Part shown: piece after piece, positions 45,401 through 54,119 of the stretch
Layout: each line of letters begins with the position of its first letter
How positions within the stretch are numbered: the stretch's first letter is position 1
Source: Prosthecomicrobium pneumaticum
GTDB taxonomy: Bacteria > Pseudomonadota > Alphaproteobacteria > Rhizobiales > Kaistiaceae
DNA: 64,000 nt
Reading direction: 5' to 3'
NCBI RefSeq assembly: GCF_014199915.1
Contig: NZ_JACHOO010000010.1
Coordinates: 107,298 to 171,297 of the forward strand
The notes under the pieces: generated by a model
What the model saw: the letters and a program-made list of their open reading frames with translations, nothing else
What the model was told of the DNA's origin: nothing
The model's database searches: none
Position numbers and translations under genes: made by a program

Positions 45401-45493
45401 GAGGCCGCCCGCTTCGATATCGGCTATCGCGGCCGGATCGGCGACGACGCACAGGATCACGGCCTGAGGGCGGATTTCGGCCTGCGCTTCTGA
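42431..45493 (+). CDS. Autotransporter with T5SS/PEP-CTERM-type passenger repeats
   Basis: 1020 residues. A signal peptide (SAAAGALMVALSSGSGAAQA) leads into a beta-helical passenger with repeats of the form G-A-G-S-x-W-T...L-x-I-G-x-x-G-x-G-x-V-x-I (for example VDGAGSLWTNTIDLIIGQ), typical of T5SS/PEP-CTERM-associated repeats, at about residues 60-330. The C-terminal beta-barrel (about 740-1020, from YWMGGYGAWGSQDG) ends in phenylalanine. ATG at 42431 is five bases after GGAGG; ATG at 42428 is too close to it. The product is probably displayed on the cell surface. A perfect terminator follows. Confidence 0.93.
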   Translation: MRETSLRQRLATSAAAGALMVALSSGSGAAQALLVSETGGTVYDVHGDETHDDLAVGILSGESGTVRVGPGEHLTTGTTGLPGGVLGYDAGATGVVEIDGAGAIWTDIGDRTDIGDSGVGVVEITSGGELETKNGRLGRELGGYGSVLVDGAGSLWTNTIDLIIGQAGDGEVVISNGAGAVTGRIGVGGATFDYDGDSGTGAGELTITGAGSTLFNAGGMDLGRVGASGYLEVSDGGALTFTGTGLYVGEDGAAFFTGEGTAINVSAGNISMTGGQMVVDDGATVETYDAYIGSSEATIAILGVVGPTTSWTTDGWFYVGGVSGNTSGGDGNGLVFILDGAHVTGSSVGAGMDLGSFGRIVVAGAGSSLSAVPNVDRSMTGNLYVGYAGEGVIVVAEGGAISAANEIRIAYGIASSVGTLVIGSESDSPAAAPGTVTAPKIVFGDGDGTVLFNHTAEDYDFDLVMDGAGTIRALAGETILSADSPGFSGAVDVEGGTLRVNGDLSGGDVTVYSGATLGGVGTIGDTVVLAGGVHAPGNSIGTQTIDGDYTNSGTLRVEIGVGGWDKLIVTGEVDVSAARLDIVPWPSSGVSVSVIDSPFVIIENQSGQASVAQFGSIRDFAFLDADVVYDAGADDNDVVLTLTRNGRGFVDAAVTRNQAETAAGADSLPTSSAVWNAVAFAADDAEAAGILDQLSGEIHASFAGALIVNSRFVRDAATMRLDSAFDAPVAQALGYGPDGADRLAAAADRLSYWMGGYGAWGSQDGDGNAAGIDTSTGGVLIGADGAVGGWRLGALVGYGVTSADADARTSSADSDDVHLGLYAGTTSGPFAVRSGLAYSFHSISSTRHIAVPGLEETLKSDYDAGTTQVFGEVGYTISTDHARFEPFAGLAYVHLATDGFTETGGLSALVVDDSGNDTAFATLGIRASSAFLLGQKMASLRGTVAWQHAFGDTEAAIGQAFDGGIAFTVAGAPIGTDAALVEAGLAVDLSEAARFDIGYRGRIGDDAQDHGLRADFGLRF

Positions 45494-45509
45494 GCTTCCC
45501 AGCACAACG

Positions 45510-45545
45510 AAAAGGGCCTCCCGCGGCGCCGCGGGAGGCCCTTTT
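45510..45545. terminator. Perfect 36-base bidirectional Rho-independent terminator
   Basis: AAAAGGGCCTCCCGCGGC is followed directly by its exact reverse complement ending in TTTT. The palindrome lies between the convergent autotransporter and DJ-1/PfpI genes and offers a T-run in both directions. Confidence 0.9.
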
Positions 45546-45566
45546 CGCATCCGGCTCGCGGCGGCG

Positions 45567-46130
45567 TCAGGCCGCGCGGCGGCGATCGTGCCGGCCTTCG
45601 CCGATCTCCTCGATGATCTTGCCGACGAAGGCGTCGAGATCCTGGGGCGACCGGCTGGTGACGATGCCCTCGTCGGTCACGACCTCCTGATCCACCCAGT
45701 TCGCGCCGGCGTTCTTCACGTCGGTCTTGATCGAGCCGAAGGATGTCGCCGTCCGGCCGCGCAACGCATCCGCCTCGACGAGCAGCCACGGGCCGTGGCA
45801 GATCGCGGCCACCACCTTGCCGTCGTCGACGAAGCGGCGCACCAGCGCGACGGCCTTTTCGTCCCGGCGCAGGATGTCCGGGTTGATCTGGCCGCCGGGT
45901 ATGACGAGGGCGTCATAGCGGGCAGGGTCGACCGCCTCGATGGCGAGGTCGGCGTCGAGCGTGTCGCCCCAGTTCTTCTCCGCCCAGGCCTTGACCGGCT
46001 TGCCGCCCGGCGAGGCGATCTGGACGGTCGCGCCGGCCCGGCGCAGTTCTTCGAGCGGCGTCTTCAGCTCGGATTCCTCGAAGCCGTCGGCCGAAATGAT
46101 CAGGACCTTCGCGTCCGAAATGCGCGGCAT
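45567..46130 (-). CDS. DJ-1/PfpI-family protein (type 1 glutamine amidotransferase-like)
   Basis: 187 residues. N-terminal VLIISADGFEESEL contains the conserved glutamate, and VVAAICHGPWLLVEAD is the nucleophile elbow with its cysteine and histidine, as in PfpI and YhbO. These proteins are linked to stress protection, deglycation or glyoxalase-type activity. ATG at 46130 is preceded by AAGGAGAAGAAG. A far longer open frame runs upstream through the frmA gene but is only a by-product of base composition. Confidence 0.92.
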   Translation of the reverse strand: MPRISDAKVLIISADGFEESELKTPLEELRRAGATVQIASPGGKPVKAWAEKNWGDTLDADLAIEAVDPARYDALVIPGGQINPDILRRDEKAVALVRRFVDDGKVVAAICHGPWLLVEADALRGRTATSFGSIKTDVKNAGANWVDQEVVTDEGIVTSRSPQDLDAFVGKIIEEIGEGRHDRRRAA

Positions 46131-46191
46131 CTTCTTCTCCTTCTGGTTCCTCCGGCCCCTCGGAATGTCGGGGGTGATCGTCTTCTGCCGA

Positions 46192-46470
46192 TCAGAGCCG
46201 CGGCAGGTCCTGGCCGAGCGGCGGGATGTAATCCGGTTCGGCGCCCGCCTGGTCGTCGATGCCCGCATCGTCGACGGGATAGGGCTCGCCGCGGACCCGG
46301 CCGAGCGGATTGGTCGCCGGAATCTCCTGCGGTTCGCTCTGCGGCAGCTCGGACGGCGTATTGCCGGGCTCGCTTTCCGGTGTCGGCTCGGGCGGCTGCG
46401 GCATGGGCTGCGGGTCGTGCAGCGGCTGCGGCTGCTCGGGCGTGCGGGTCGGCTGCGCGGGATCGGACAT
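46192..46470 (-). CDS. Small proline-rich protein of unknown function
   Basis: 92 residues, rich in Pro, Glu and Gln in the first half (repeats of PQP, PEP and SEP type), ending in DYIPPLGQDLPRL. There is no signal peptide or membrane helix. The start is supported by AAGGAGATTGAACC just upstream, an excellent ribosome site. It lies 61 bases upstream of the DJ-1/PfpI gene on the same strand, so they may be cotranscribed as stress genes (inference). I do not recognise the family. Confidence 0.65.
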   Translation of the reverse strand: MSDPAQPTRTPEQPQPLHDPQPMPQPPEPTPESEPGNTPSELPQSEPQEIPATNPLGRVRGEPYPVDDAGIDDQAGAEPDYIPPLGQDLPRL

Positions 46471-46610
46471 GGTTCAATCTCCTTCGCCTGACCAACAGGC
46501 CGGGCGGGGAGGGGTTCCACACGCGAACGCGCTCGGTCGCCGCGAGGACTGGCCGGATCGCCCGCCGCTCCGTAGCATGGCGCCCGCGATTCACTGGAGG
46601 AGAAGAGGCC

Positions 46611-47723
<1,113 letters not shown>

Positions 47724-47808
47724 GACCGCGCGCCGCGCGCGTTCGATGTTGCCGCCCGGCCGGCTTCCCTGTAAGCCGCGTCGGGGGCCCTGGACGAGCG
47801 AGGACGAC

Positions 47809-49527
47809 GTGGCGACGGTCGGAACGATGGCCTCCGCGCCCGAAGCGGGCATGATCGGCCGCCTCGCCGAGGCGGTCGAACGGTTTCTCGGCGCGGTCGC
47901 CGCCTCGCGGTCGGCGAGCCTCGCCCTCGTCGCGGCGGTCGCCTTCCTCGCCTTCCTGCCCGGCCTCGTGACGCTCGCGCCGTCCGACCGCGACGAGCCG
48001 CGCTTCGCGCAGGCGACCAAGCAGATGGTCGAGACGGGCGACTATTTCGACATCCGCTTCCAGACCGAGCCGCGCTACAAGAAGCCGGTCGGCATCTACT
48101 GGCTGCAGGCGGCGGCCGTCCATCTCTCGGGGGACGGCGCCGCGGCGCCGATCTGGATCTATCGGCTGCCCTCGTTCCTCGCCGCGATCGGCAGCGCCTG
48201 CGCCGTCTGGTGGATGGCGCTCGCCTTCGGCCGGCCGCGCGCCGCGCTGCTCGCCGGGCTGATGATGGCCTCCTGCCTCGTGCTCGGCGTCGAGGCGCGG
48301 CTCGCCAAGACGGATGCCGCGCTCCTCCTCACCAGCACGGTGGCGCTCGGCGTGCTGGCGCGCGCCTATGTCGGGCGGGGCGCGCCGCTCGGCCGTTGGC
48401 TGCCCTTTCTGTTCTGGACCGCGCTCGGCCTCGGTATCCTGATCAAGGGCCCGATCGGGCCGGGCCTCGTCGCGCTCGCCGCGCTCGCCCTGTCCGTCGA
48501 GCGCGGCGATCTTCGCTGGCTGGCGCCGCTGCGGCCGGCTCTCGGCGCGGTCTGGATGCTCCTCCTCGCGCTGCCCTGGTTCATCGCCATTACCGCGACG
48601 AGCGGGCTGACCTTCTTCCGCGAGTCGGTCGGCCGCGACATGCTGCAGAAGGTGTCGAGCGGCGTCGAATCGCACGGCGCACCGCCCGGCACCTATGCGC
48701 TGCTCGCGCTCGTCACCTTCTGGCCCGGCTCGATCGCGCTCGTCCCGGCGATCCGATCGATCTTCGACCGGCTGCGCGACCCCGCCATCCGCTTCGCTCT
48801 ATTGTCCGGTGTGCCGCTCTTCCTGATCTTCGAGGCGCTGCCGACGAAGCTTCCGCATTATGTCCTGCCGGTCTATCCGCTGATCGCGCTCGCCGTGGCG
48901 ACGGCGCTCGACGAGGGCGGGGGGCGGGTGCGCGGCTGGCTGACCGGGCTCGCGAGCTTCGGCGGCGCGACCATGGCGGCGGCGCTCGCCGTCGCCTCCG
49001 TGCTGCTTTCCTTCCATTTCGGCGAGCCGCTGCCGATCGCCGGGCTCGCGATCCTCGTGCCGGCGGTCGCGATCGGCATGGTCGCCGGCCTCGTCTATCG
49101 CCACTCGGCCGTGGCCGGCTCGACCTTCGCGGTCGCCGGAGCGCTCGTCACCTATCTGGGCGTGTTCGGCTTCGTCCTGCCCGGCCTCGAGGCGCTCCGG
49201 TTGAGCGAGCGGCTCGTCGCGGCGGGCCGCGCCGTGCTGACCTGCCCCGAGCCGGAATTCGCCAGCGCCGGTTTCGGCGAGCCCAGCCTCGTCTTCATCG
49301 CGGGAACGAAGACCGTGCTCGGCGGCGGCGACGACGCGGCCGACTTCCTTGCCGGCGGTGGTTGCCGGCTCGCCTTCGTCGACCGGCGCGAGCTGGAGAG
49401 CTTCAATTCCCGGATCGACGATCTCGGTCTCGACGTCGTCGGCCACGGCACGGTGTTCGGCTACAATCTGTCGAAGGACCGGACGCAGCGCATGGAGCTC
49501 TATACGCTCGCCGGCGCGCCGCGGTGA
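47809..49527 (+). CDS. GT39-family membrane glycosyltransferase (ArnT-like)
   Basis: About 572 residues with around a dozen membrane helices. The N-terminal periplasmic loop SDRDEPRFAQATKQMVETGDY carries the acidic residues that GT39/GT83 enzymes use, followed by the KKPVGIYWLQ segment. Such enzymes transfer a sugar from a polyprenyl-phosphate donor to lipid A or another glycoconjugate on the periplasmic side. GTG at 47809 follows GAGCGAGGACGAC; ATG at 47746 and 47827 are alternatives. It begins a four-gene overlapping cassette with PAP2, GT2 and lipid A N-terminal-domain genes. Confidence 0.88.
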   Translation: MATVGTMASAPEAGMIGRLAEAVERFLGAVAASRSASLALVAAVAFLAFLPGLVTLAPSDRDEPRFAQATKQMVETGDYFDIRFQTEPRYKKPVGIYWLQAAAVHLSGDGAAAPIWIYRLPSFLAAIGSACAVWWMALAFGRPRAALLAGLMMASCLVLGVEARLAKTDAALLLTSTVALGVLARAYVGRGAPLGRWLPFLFWTALGLGILIKGPIGPGLVALAALALSVERGDLRWLAPLRPALGAVWMLLLALPWFIAITATSGLTFFRESVGRDMLQKVSSGVESHGAPPGTYALLALVTFWPGSIALVPAIRSIFDRLRDPAIRFALLSGVPLFLIFEALPTKLPHYVLPVYPLIALAVATALDEGGGRVRGWLTGLASFGGATMAAALAVASVLLSFHFGEPLPIAGLAILVPAVAIGMVAGLVYRHSAVAGSTFAVAGALVTYLGVFGFVLPGLEALRLSERLVAAGRAVLTCPEPEFASAGFGEPSLVFIAGTKTVLGGGDDAADFLAGGGCRLAFVDRRELESFNSRIDDLGLDVVGHGTVFGYNLSKDRTQRMELYTLAGAPR

Positions 49528-49529
49528 CC

Positions 49530-50405
49530 ATGTCGGCGTCGGGCGGAGGGCTCCGCGCCAATCTCGCCGGCGTGGCGTCGCACGCCCGGCGGGCCGCGGG
49601 CCGCCGCACCCGGCCGCCGCGCCGCGTCGACGCGATGATCGTCAGTGCGGCCGCGGTGACGCTCGTCCTCGCCGCGGCGATCCTCGCGGTCGGCCTCGGC
49701 CTCGACCGGCGTTCGATCGCAATCGCGCAGGATTCGCCGGCACCGGTGATCGCCTTCTTCGCCGTTCTCTCGGAACTCGGCCGTTCTTATTGGACGCTGG
49801 TGCCGAGCGGCCTTCTGGTCCTTCTTCTGCTTTGCGGCGACTGGCGGCGGGTCGAGCCCCGGGCGCGCGCCGCCTGGGCGGAGATCGGTGCGCTCGCCGC
49901 CTTCATCTTCGGTGCGGTTGGGGGGGCGGCGATCCTCGTCAACATCGCCAAGGAACTGGTGGGGAGGGGGCGGCCGCAGACCTTTGGCGAGATCGGCTGG
50001 CTCGGCTTCGAGCCGTTCCGCTTCGACTGGACCTGGCAGAGCTTCCCGTCCGGCCATTCGACGACGGCCGGAGCGCTGCTCGTCATCGGCGCGCTGGTCT
50101 TTCCGCGCCGGCAGGGGGCGTTCCTCGCCTTCGGCCTGGGCGTCGCGATCAGCCGTGTGTTCGTCGGCGCACATTATCCGAGCGACATCATCGCCGGCCT
50201 CGCCGTGGGCATCCTGTTCTCGCTGTGGCTCGCCGCGGTGTTTCGCCGTTGCGGCTGGGGCTTTGCACGGCACGGTCCCGACTCTATAAGGGCGCGCACC
50301 GCGGCACTGCGGCGGCTCCTGGCGCGGCCTCGGGGCGGCCGGGCGCTCCTCGCGGCGCTCGGCACAGCCTTGTCGCTTCGGCAGGCGCCCATCCGGGGAA
50401 GGTGA
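49530..50405 (+). CDS. PAP2-family membrane phosphatase
   Basis: 291 residues, about six membrane helices. The three phosphatase motifs are KELVGRGRP, FPSGHST and SRVFVGAHYPSD. Members remove phosphate from undecaprenyl pyrophosphate, lipid A or phosphatidylglycerol phosphate. ATG at 49530 follows the GT39 stop by two bases; an in-frame GTG at 49524 would overlap that stop. In this cassette it may recycle the polyprenyl carrier or dephosphorylate lipid A before decoration (inference). Confidence 0.9.
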   Translation: MSASGGGLRANLAGVASHARRAAGRRTRPPRRVDAMIVSAAAVTLVLAAAILAVGLGLDRRSIAIAQDSPAPVIAFFAVLSELGRSYWTLVPSGLLVLLLLCGDWRRVEPRARAAWAEIGALAAFIFGAVGGAAILVNIAKELVGRGRPQTFGEIGWLGFEPFRFDWTWQSFPSGHSTTAGALLVIGALVFPRRQGAFLAFGLGVAISRVFVGAHYPSDIIAGLAVGILFSLWLAAVFRRCGWGFARHGPDSIRARTAALRRLLARPRGGRALLAALGTALSLRQAPIRGR

Positions 50406-51181
50406 TGACGACAGCCGCTCTTCGGCCGACCGGGCCGTCCACCGCCGGTGCGCCCGCGGTCTCCGTGGTCATTCCCGCCTGCAACGAGGCGGAGAACCTG
50501 CCGGAACTCGTCGGCGAGATCGAGGCGGCGCTCCGCGCCGTCGATTACGAGATCGTCCTCGTGGACGACGCCTCGACCGACGCGACGCCCACGGTGATCG
50601 CCGGTCTGGCCCGGCGCAGTCCCAGGATCCGCGGCGTCCGGCACGACGGCCGTTCGGGACAAAGCGCGGCGGTCCGCTCCGGCGTACTCGCAGCGCGGGG
50701 CGCGGTGATCGTCACGATCGACGGCGACGGCCAGAACGACCCCGCCTATATGCCGGCGCTGCTCGCGGCGCTCGAGCGCGGCGGCCCGAAGCTCGGCATC
50801 GTCGCGGGGCAGCGGCTGAAGCGCACCGACAGCGGCGCCAAGCGGCTCGCCTCACGCTTCGCCAACCGGCTGCGCGGCGCGATCCTCAAGGACGGAACGC
50901 GCGATTCGGGCTGTGGCCTCAAGGCGGTGCGGCGCGAGGTGTTCGTGCTGCTGCCCTTCTTCGACGGCTGGCATCGCTATCTGCCGGCGCTGGTCCTGCG
51001 CGAAGGCTATGGCGTCGCCCATGTCGACGTCGTGGACCGGAATCGCCGCCACGGCGTTTCCAAATACGGCATTCTCGATCGGGCGCTCGTCGGAGCGCTC
51101 GATCTGTTCGGTGTGTGGTGGCTGCGCCGGAGGCGGCGGAACGTACCCACCGTTTCGGAGATCGGCTCGAATGGCCCCTGA
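50405..51181 (+). CDS. GT2-family glycosyltransferase (dolichyl/polyprenyl-phosphate sugar synthase-like)
   Basis: 258 residues. The GT-A fold is clear: VSVVIPACNEAENLPELV, IVLVDDASTD, then the metal-binding VTIDGDGQNDP and the SGCGLKAVRREV segment. It lacks the C-terminal membrane helices of ArnC/GtrB, resembling short Dpm1-like enzymes. It likely loads a sugar from a nucleotide donor onto polyprenyl phosphate, supplying the ArnT-like enzyme. ATG 50405 overlaps the PAP2 stop (TGATG). Confidence 0.92.
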   Translation: MTTAALRPTGPSTAGAPAVSVVIPACNEAENLPELVGEIEAALRAVDYEIVLVDDASTDATPTVIAGLARRSPRIRGVRHDGRSGQSAAVRSGVLAARGAVIVTIDGDGQNDPAYMPALLAALERGGPKLGIVAGQRLKRTDSGAKRLASRFANRLRGAILKDGTRDSGCGLKAVRREVFVLLPFFDGWHRYLPALVLREGYGVAHVDVVDRNRRHGVSKYGILDRALVGALDLFGVWWLRRRRRNVPTVSEIGSNGP

Positions 51182-51512
51182 CGTCCTCGCCAGCTTCAGC
51201 CGCTGGCTTCATTCCGTCTTCATCGACCAGCTCGACATCTGGGTTGTGGTCGGACTCCTCGCGCAGTTCCTGTTCACCATGCGCTTCGTGGTGCAGTGGA
51301 TCGCCTCGGAGCGCGCCCGCCGCAGCGTCGTGCCGGCGGCGTTCTGGACGTTCTCGATCCTCGGCGGCAGCATGCTGCTCGTCTATGCGATCTATCGCGA
51401 GGACCCGGTGTTCATCCTCGGCCAGGCCGCCGGCCTCTTCATCTATCTGCGCAACATCTGGTTCATCCGCCGCGAGAAGCGCGAGGCGAACGGCGCCCCG
51501 GTCGTCAGCTGA
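51171..51512 (+). CDS. Lipid A biosynthesis N-terminal domain-containing membrane protein
   Basis: 113 residues, about three membrane helices, matching the LAB_N domain (FTMRFVVQWIASERARRSVV, FWTFSILGGSMLLVYAIYR, DPVFILGQAAGLFIYLRN). The domain is often next to GT2 and ArnT-like genes and may act as a small flippase or partner subunit. ATG 51171 overlaps the GT2 gene by 11 bases. Its stop overlaps the convergent metC stop region by eight bases, leaving no room for a terminator. Confidence 0.9.
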   Translation: MAPDVLASFSRWLHSVFIDQLDIWVVVGLLAQFLFTMRFVVQWIASERARRSVVPAAFWTFSILGGSMLLVYAIYREDPVFILGQAAGLFIYLRNIWFIRREKREANGAPVVS

Positions 51513-52686
51513 GATTGCCGACGCGGGCAAAGCCCGCCTCGAGATCCTCGATCAGGTCGGCCGGGTCCTCTAGGCCGATATGGAGGCGGACGAGCGCTCC
51601 GCCGGCCTCGAACGGCGCGACGGTCCTCAGACCGGCGAGCCGGGCCGGCACGGCGAGACTCTCGAACCCGCCCCAGGAATAGCCGATGCCGAAAAGCGAA
51701 AGTGCTTCGAGGAAGGCGGCGGCCTTTCCATCGCTCCAGCCATTGAGCACGACGCCGAACAGCCCGCTCGCCCCGGTCATGTCGCGGCGCCAGAGCGCAT
51801 GGCCGGGATCGCCGGGAAGCGCCGGATGGAGCACCCGCGCCACCTCCGGCCGGCCCTGCAGCCAGCACGCGACCTCGAGGCCGGACCGCATCTGCCGCTC
51901 CATGCGCACCGCGAGAGTCCGCATGCCGCGCAGCGTCAGATAGACATCGTCCGGGGCCGCGGTGAGGCCGAGCGCCTGGTGCGTTTCGCGCAGTTTTCCG
52001 AAAGCCCGTGCGTTCGCGGCGATGGTGCCGATCATCACATCCGAATGCCCGCCGAGATATTTGGTGCCGGCCTGGATGGAGAGATCGGCGCCCGCGACGA
52101 GCGGCTTGAAGAAGAGCGGCGTCGCCCAGGTGTTGTCGGCGACGAGCACCGCGCCGCGCTCGTGCGCCACGGCGGCGAGCGCCGGCACGTCCTGCATCTC
52201 GAAGGTGTAGGAGCCCGGGCTCTCGACATAGACGGCCCGCGTCCGTTCCTCGAAGAGGTCGGCGATGCCGACGCCGATCCGGGGATCATAGAAGGTGGTG
52301 CGGATGCCGAGCCGGGCGAGCGTCGTGTCGACGAGCCTGCGCGCGGGCCCGTAGACGCTGTCCGCCATCAGGAGATGGTCGCCCGCCGACAGTACGGAGA
52401 GCAGGGCGGTCGAGATCGCCGACAGGCCGGACGGGCAGAGAACGACGCCTTCCGCCTCCTCGAGTTCGGCGACCGCGCCCTCGAGCGCCGCGGTGGTCGG
52501 CGTGCCCTGCCGGCCGTAGGTCCAGCGCTGGCCGCCCGGCCGCATCGCTTCCACCGTCTCGAACAGCACGGTCGAGGCGTGCACGACCGGCGGATTGACG
52601 AAGGGGCCGGTCAGATCGCCGTCACGGCCGGCGCGAACAAGGCGAGTGGCCGGCCGGCGCGGCGCGCCTTCGTCGGGAGAGGACAT
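51505..52686 (-). CDS. metC: Cystathionine beta-lyase
   Basis: 393 residues of the Cys/Met-metabolism PLP enzyme family. The PLP lysine lies in IQAGTKYLGGHSDVM. CPSGLSAISTALLSVL and VADNTWATPLFF are conserved cofactor-side segments, and YGRQGTPT lies near the N terminus. It cleaves cystathionine to homocysteine, pyruvate and ammonia. ATG at 52686 (MSSPDEG) is chosen. It is divergent from aapJ, an arrangement well known in Rhizobiales. Confidence 0.93.
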   Translation of the reverse strand: MSSPDEGAPRRPATRLVRAGRDGDLTGPFVNPPVVHASTVLFETVEAMRPGGQRWTYGRQGTPTTAALEGAVAELEEAEGVVLCPSGLSAISTALLSVLSAGDHLLMADSVYGPARRLVDTTLARLGIRTTFYDPRIGVGIADLFEERTRAVYVESPGSYTFEMQDVPALAAVAHERGAVLVADNTWATPLFFKPLVAGADLSIQAGTKYLGGHSDVMIGTIAANARAFGKLRETHQALGLTAAPDDVYLTLRGMRTLAVRMERQMRSGLEVACWLQGRPEVARVLHPALPGDPGHALWRRDMTGASGLFGVVLNGWSDGKAAAFLEALSLFGIGYSWGGFESLAVPARLAGLRTVAPFEAGGALVRLHIGLEDPADLIEDLEAGFARVGNLS

Positions 52687-52752
52687 GAAACCCCGCAAAT
52701 TTCGGCTACGAAAAAAACTCGCGCACCGGAGTCAATTAGACCGTGTATCGGC

Positions 52753-52780
52753 TTGACCGAGGTCGAATAATGACCTCGAA
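52753..52780 (+). promoter_or_regulatory. Candidate aapJ promoter with an overlapping 7-bp dyad
   Basis: TTGACC at 52753-52758 is a good -35, and a weak -10 (TCGAAT) follows. Within it, CGAGGTC (52758-52764) and GACCTCG (52772-52778) form a perfect seven-base inverted repeat around seven bases. This would place a repressor directly over the promoter. The rest of the 275-base metC-aapJ gap shows nothing else recognisable. Confidence 0.5.
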
Positions 52781-52961
52781 TGCGGGGGTCAACGCCGATC
52801 CCGCAGGGATGCGAGGGGATCGGCGGTCCGCCGAGGGGGCTTAGCGGGCGGGTCCGGTGCTTGCCGGCCTCGATGGGGAACGGCACGATGCGCACGGTGT
52901 GGGCGTGCGGCCCGCTTTCTTCCGATGATCGCGCGGGTAACGCGCCAAACAGAAGGGCTGC

Positions 52962-53987
52962 ATGATGAGGATCAATTTCACTGCCGTTTTCGGAGCCGCC
53001 ATCGGCGTCGCGCTCGGGCTCGCCGGGGCCGCTTCGGCCGCGACGCTCGACGACGTCAAGGCGAAGGGCTTCGTTCAGTGCGGCGCCAATCCGAGCCTGA
53101 TCGGCTTCGCCACCGCCGACGAGAAGGGCGAGTGGTCGGGCCTCGACATCGATTTCTGCCGCGCTCTCGCTGCCGCGATCTTCAACGATCCGACCAAGGT
53201 CAAGTTCACCCCGCTCAATGCCAAGGAGCGGTTCACCGCGCTGCAGTCGGGCGAGATCGACGTCCTGTCGCGCAATACGACCTGGACCATGTCGCGCGAT
53301 ACCTCGCTCGGCCTGAAGTTCGCCGGCGTGATGTATTATGACGGCCAGGGCTTCCTGGTGCGCAAGGCGCTCGGCGTCTCCTCGGCTCTCGAACTGTCGA
53401 ATGCGCGCGTCTGCACGCAGACCGGCACCACGACGGAACTCAACCTCGCCGACTATTTCCGCTCGAACAACATGCCCTATGAAGTGGTCGCCTATGAGAA
53501 GAACGAAGAAGTTCTTCAGGCCTATGAGGCCGGCCGCTGCGACGTCTATACGACCGACGCTTCCGGTCTCTATGCCGAGCGCCTGAAGCTCGCCGCTCCG
53601 GACGATCATATGATCCTGCCGGAGATCATCTCGAAGGAGCCGCTCGGCCCGGTGGTGCGCCAGGGCGACGACCAGTGGTTCAACGTCGTCAAGTGGACCT
53701 ATTACGCGCTCGTCAATGCCGAGGAGCTCGGCATCACCCAGGCGAATGTCGAGCAGATGAAGACCTCCGAGAATCCGGAGATCAAGCGCTTCGTCGGCGC
53801 CGAGGGCGAGTTCGGCTCCGCGATCGGCCTGTCGAACGACTGGGCGGCCAATATCGTCGCCAAGGTCGGCAATTACGGCGAGATCTTCGACCGCAATGTC
53901 GGTCCCTCGACGCCGCTCGGCATCGCCCGCGGCCTCAACAATCTGTGGACCAAGGGCGGCCTGCAATACGGCATGCCGATCCGCTGA
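52962..53987 (+). CDS. aapJ: General L-amino-acid ABC transporter, periplasmic binding protein
   Basis: 341 residues. A signal peptide ends near AASAA; the mature part begins TLDDVKAKGFVQCGANPSL and continues with the SBP_bac_3 pattern (GLDIDFCRALAAAIF, LSRNTTWTMSRDT, VYTTDASGLYAERL). This matches AapJ of Rhizobium, a broad-specificity amino-acid receptor. AGAAGGG precedes ATG 52962. A G/C hairpin follows the gene, which would favour higher amounts of binding protein than of permease. Confidence 0.94.
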   Translation: MMRINFTAVFGAAIGVALGLAGAASAATLDDVKAKGFVQCGANPSLIGFATADEKGEWSGLDIDFCRALAAAIFNDPTKVKFTPLNAKERFTALQSGEIDVLSRNTTWTMSRDTSLGLKFAGVMYYDGQGFLVRKALGVSSALELSNARVCTQTGTTTELNLADYFRSNNMPYEVVAYEKNEEVLQAYEAGRCDVYTTDASGLYAERLKLAAPDDHMILPEIISKEPLGPVVRQGDDQWFNVVKWTYYALVNAEELGITQANVEQMKTSENPEIKRFVGAEGEFGSAIGLSNDWAANIVAKVGNYGEIFDRNVGPSTPLGIARGLNNLWTKGGLQYGMPIR

Positions 53988-54002
53988 TCGAGACACATCC
54001 TC

Positions 54003-54030
54003 GGGGCCGCTCACCGGCGGCCCCGGTTTT
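54003..54030 (+). terminator. Hairpin between aapJ and aapQ, partial terminator or mRNA stabiliser
   Basis: GGGGCCGC and GCGGCCCC form an eight-base stem with a six-base loop, followed within two bases by TTTT. Lying inside an otherwise contiguous aap operon, it likely gives leaky termination or protects the aapJ 3' end. Confidence 0.65.
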
Positions 54031-54119
54031 GACGGGCGAGGCGCCGACAAGGCCGAAAACGGTCACGGCGCAACGGAATCGGGAACCGGGCGGATGAACG
54101 CCCTGGCTCGAGAGGGGAT

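Noticed and set aside
42617..45550. A 977-codon minus-strand frame over the second autotransporter
   Set aside because: Same composition artefact; it also crosses the perfect terminator at 45510-45545.
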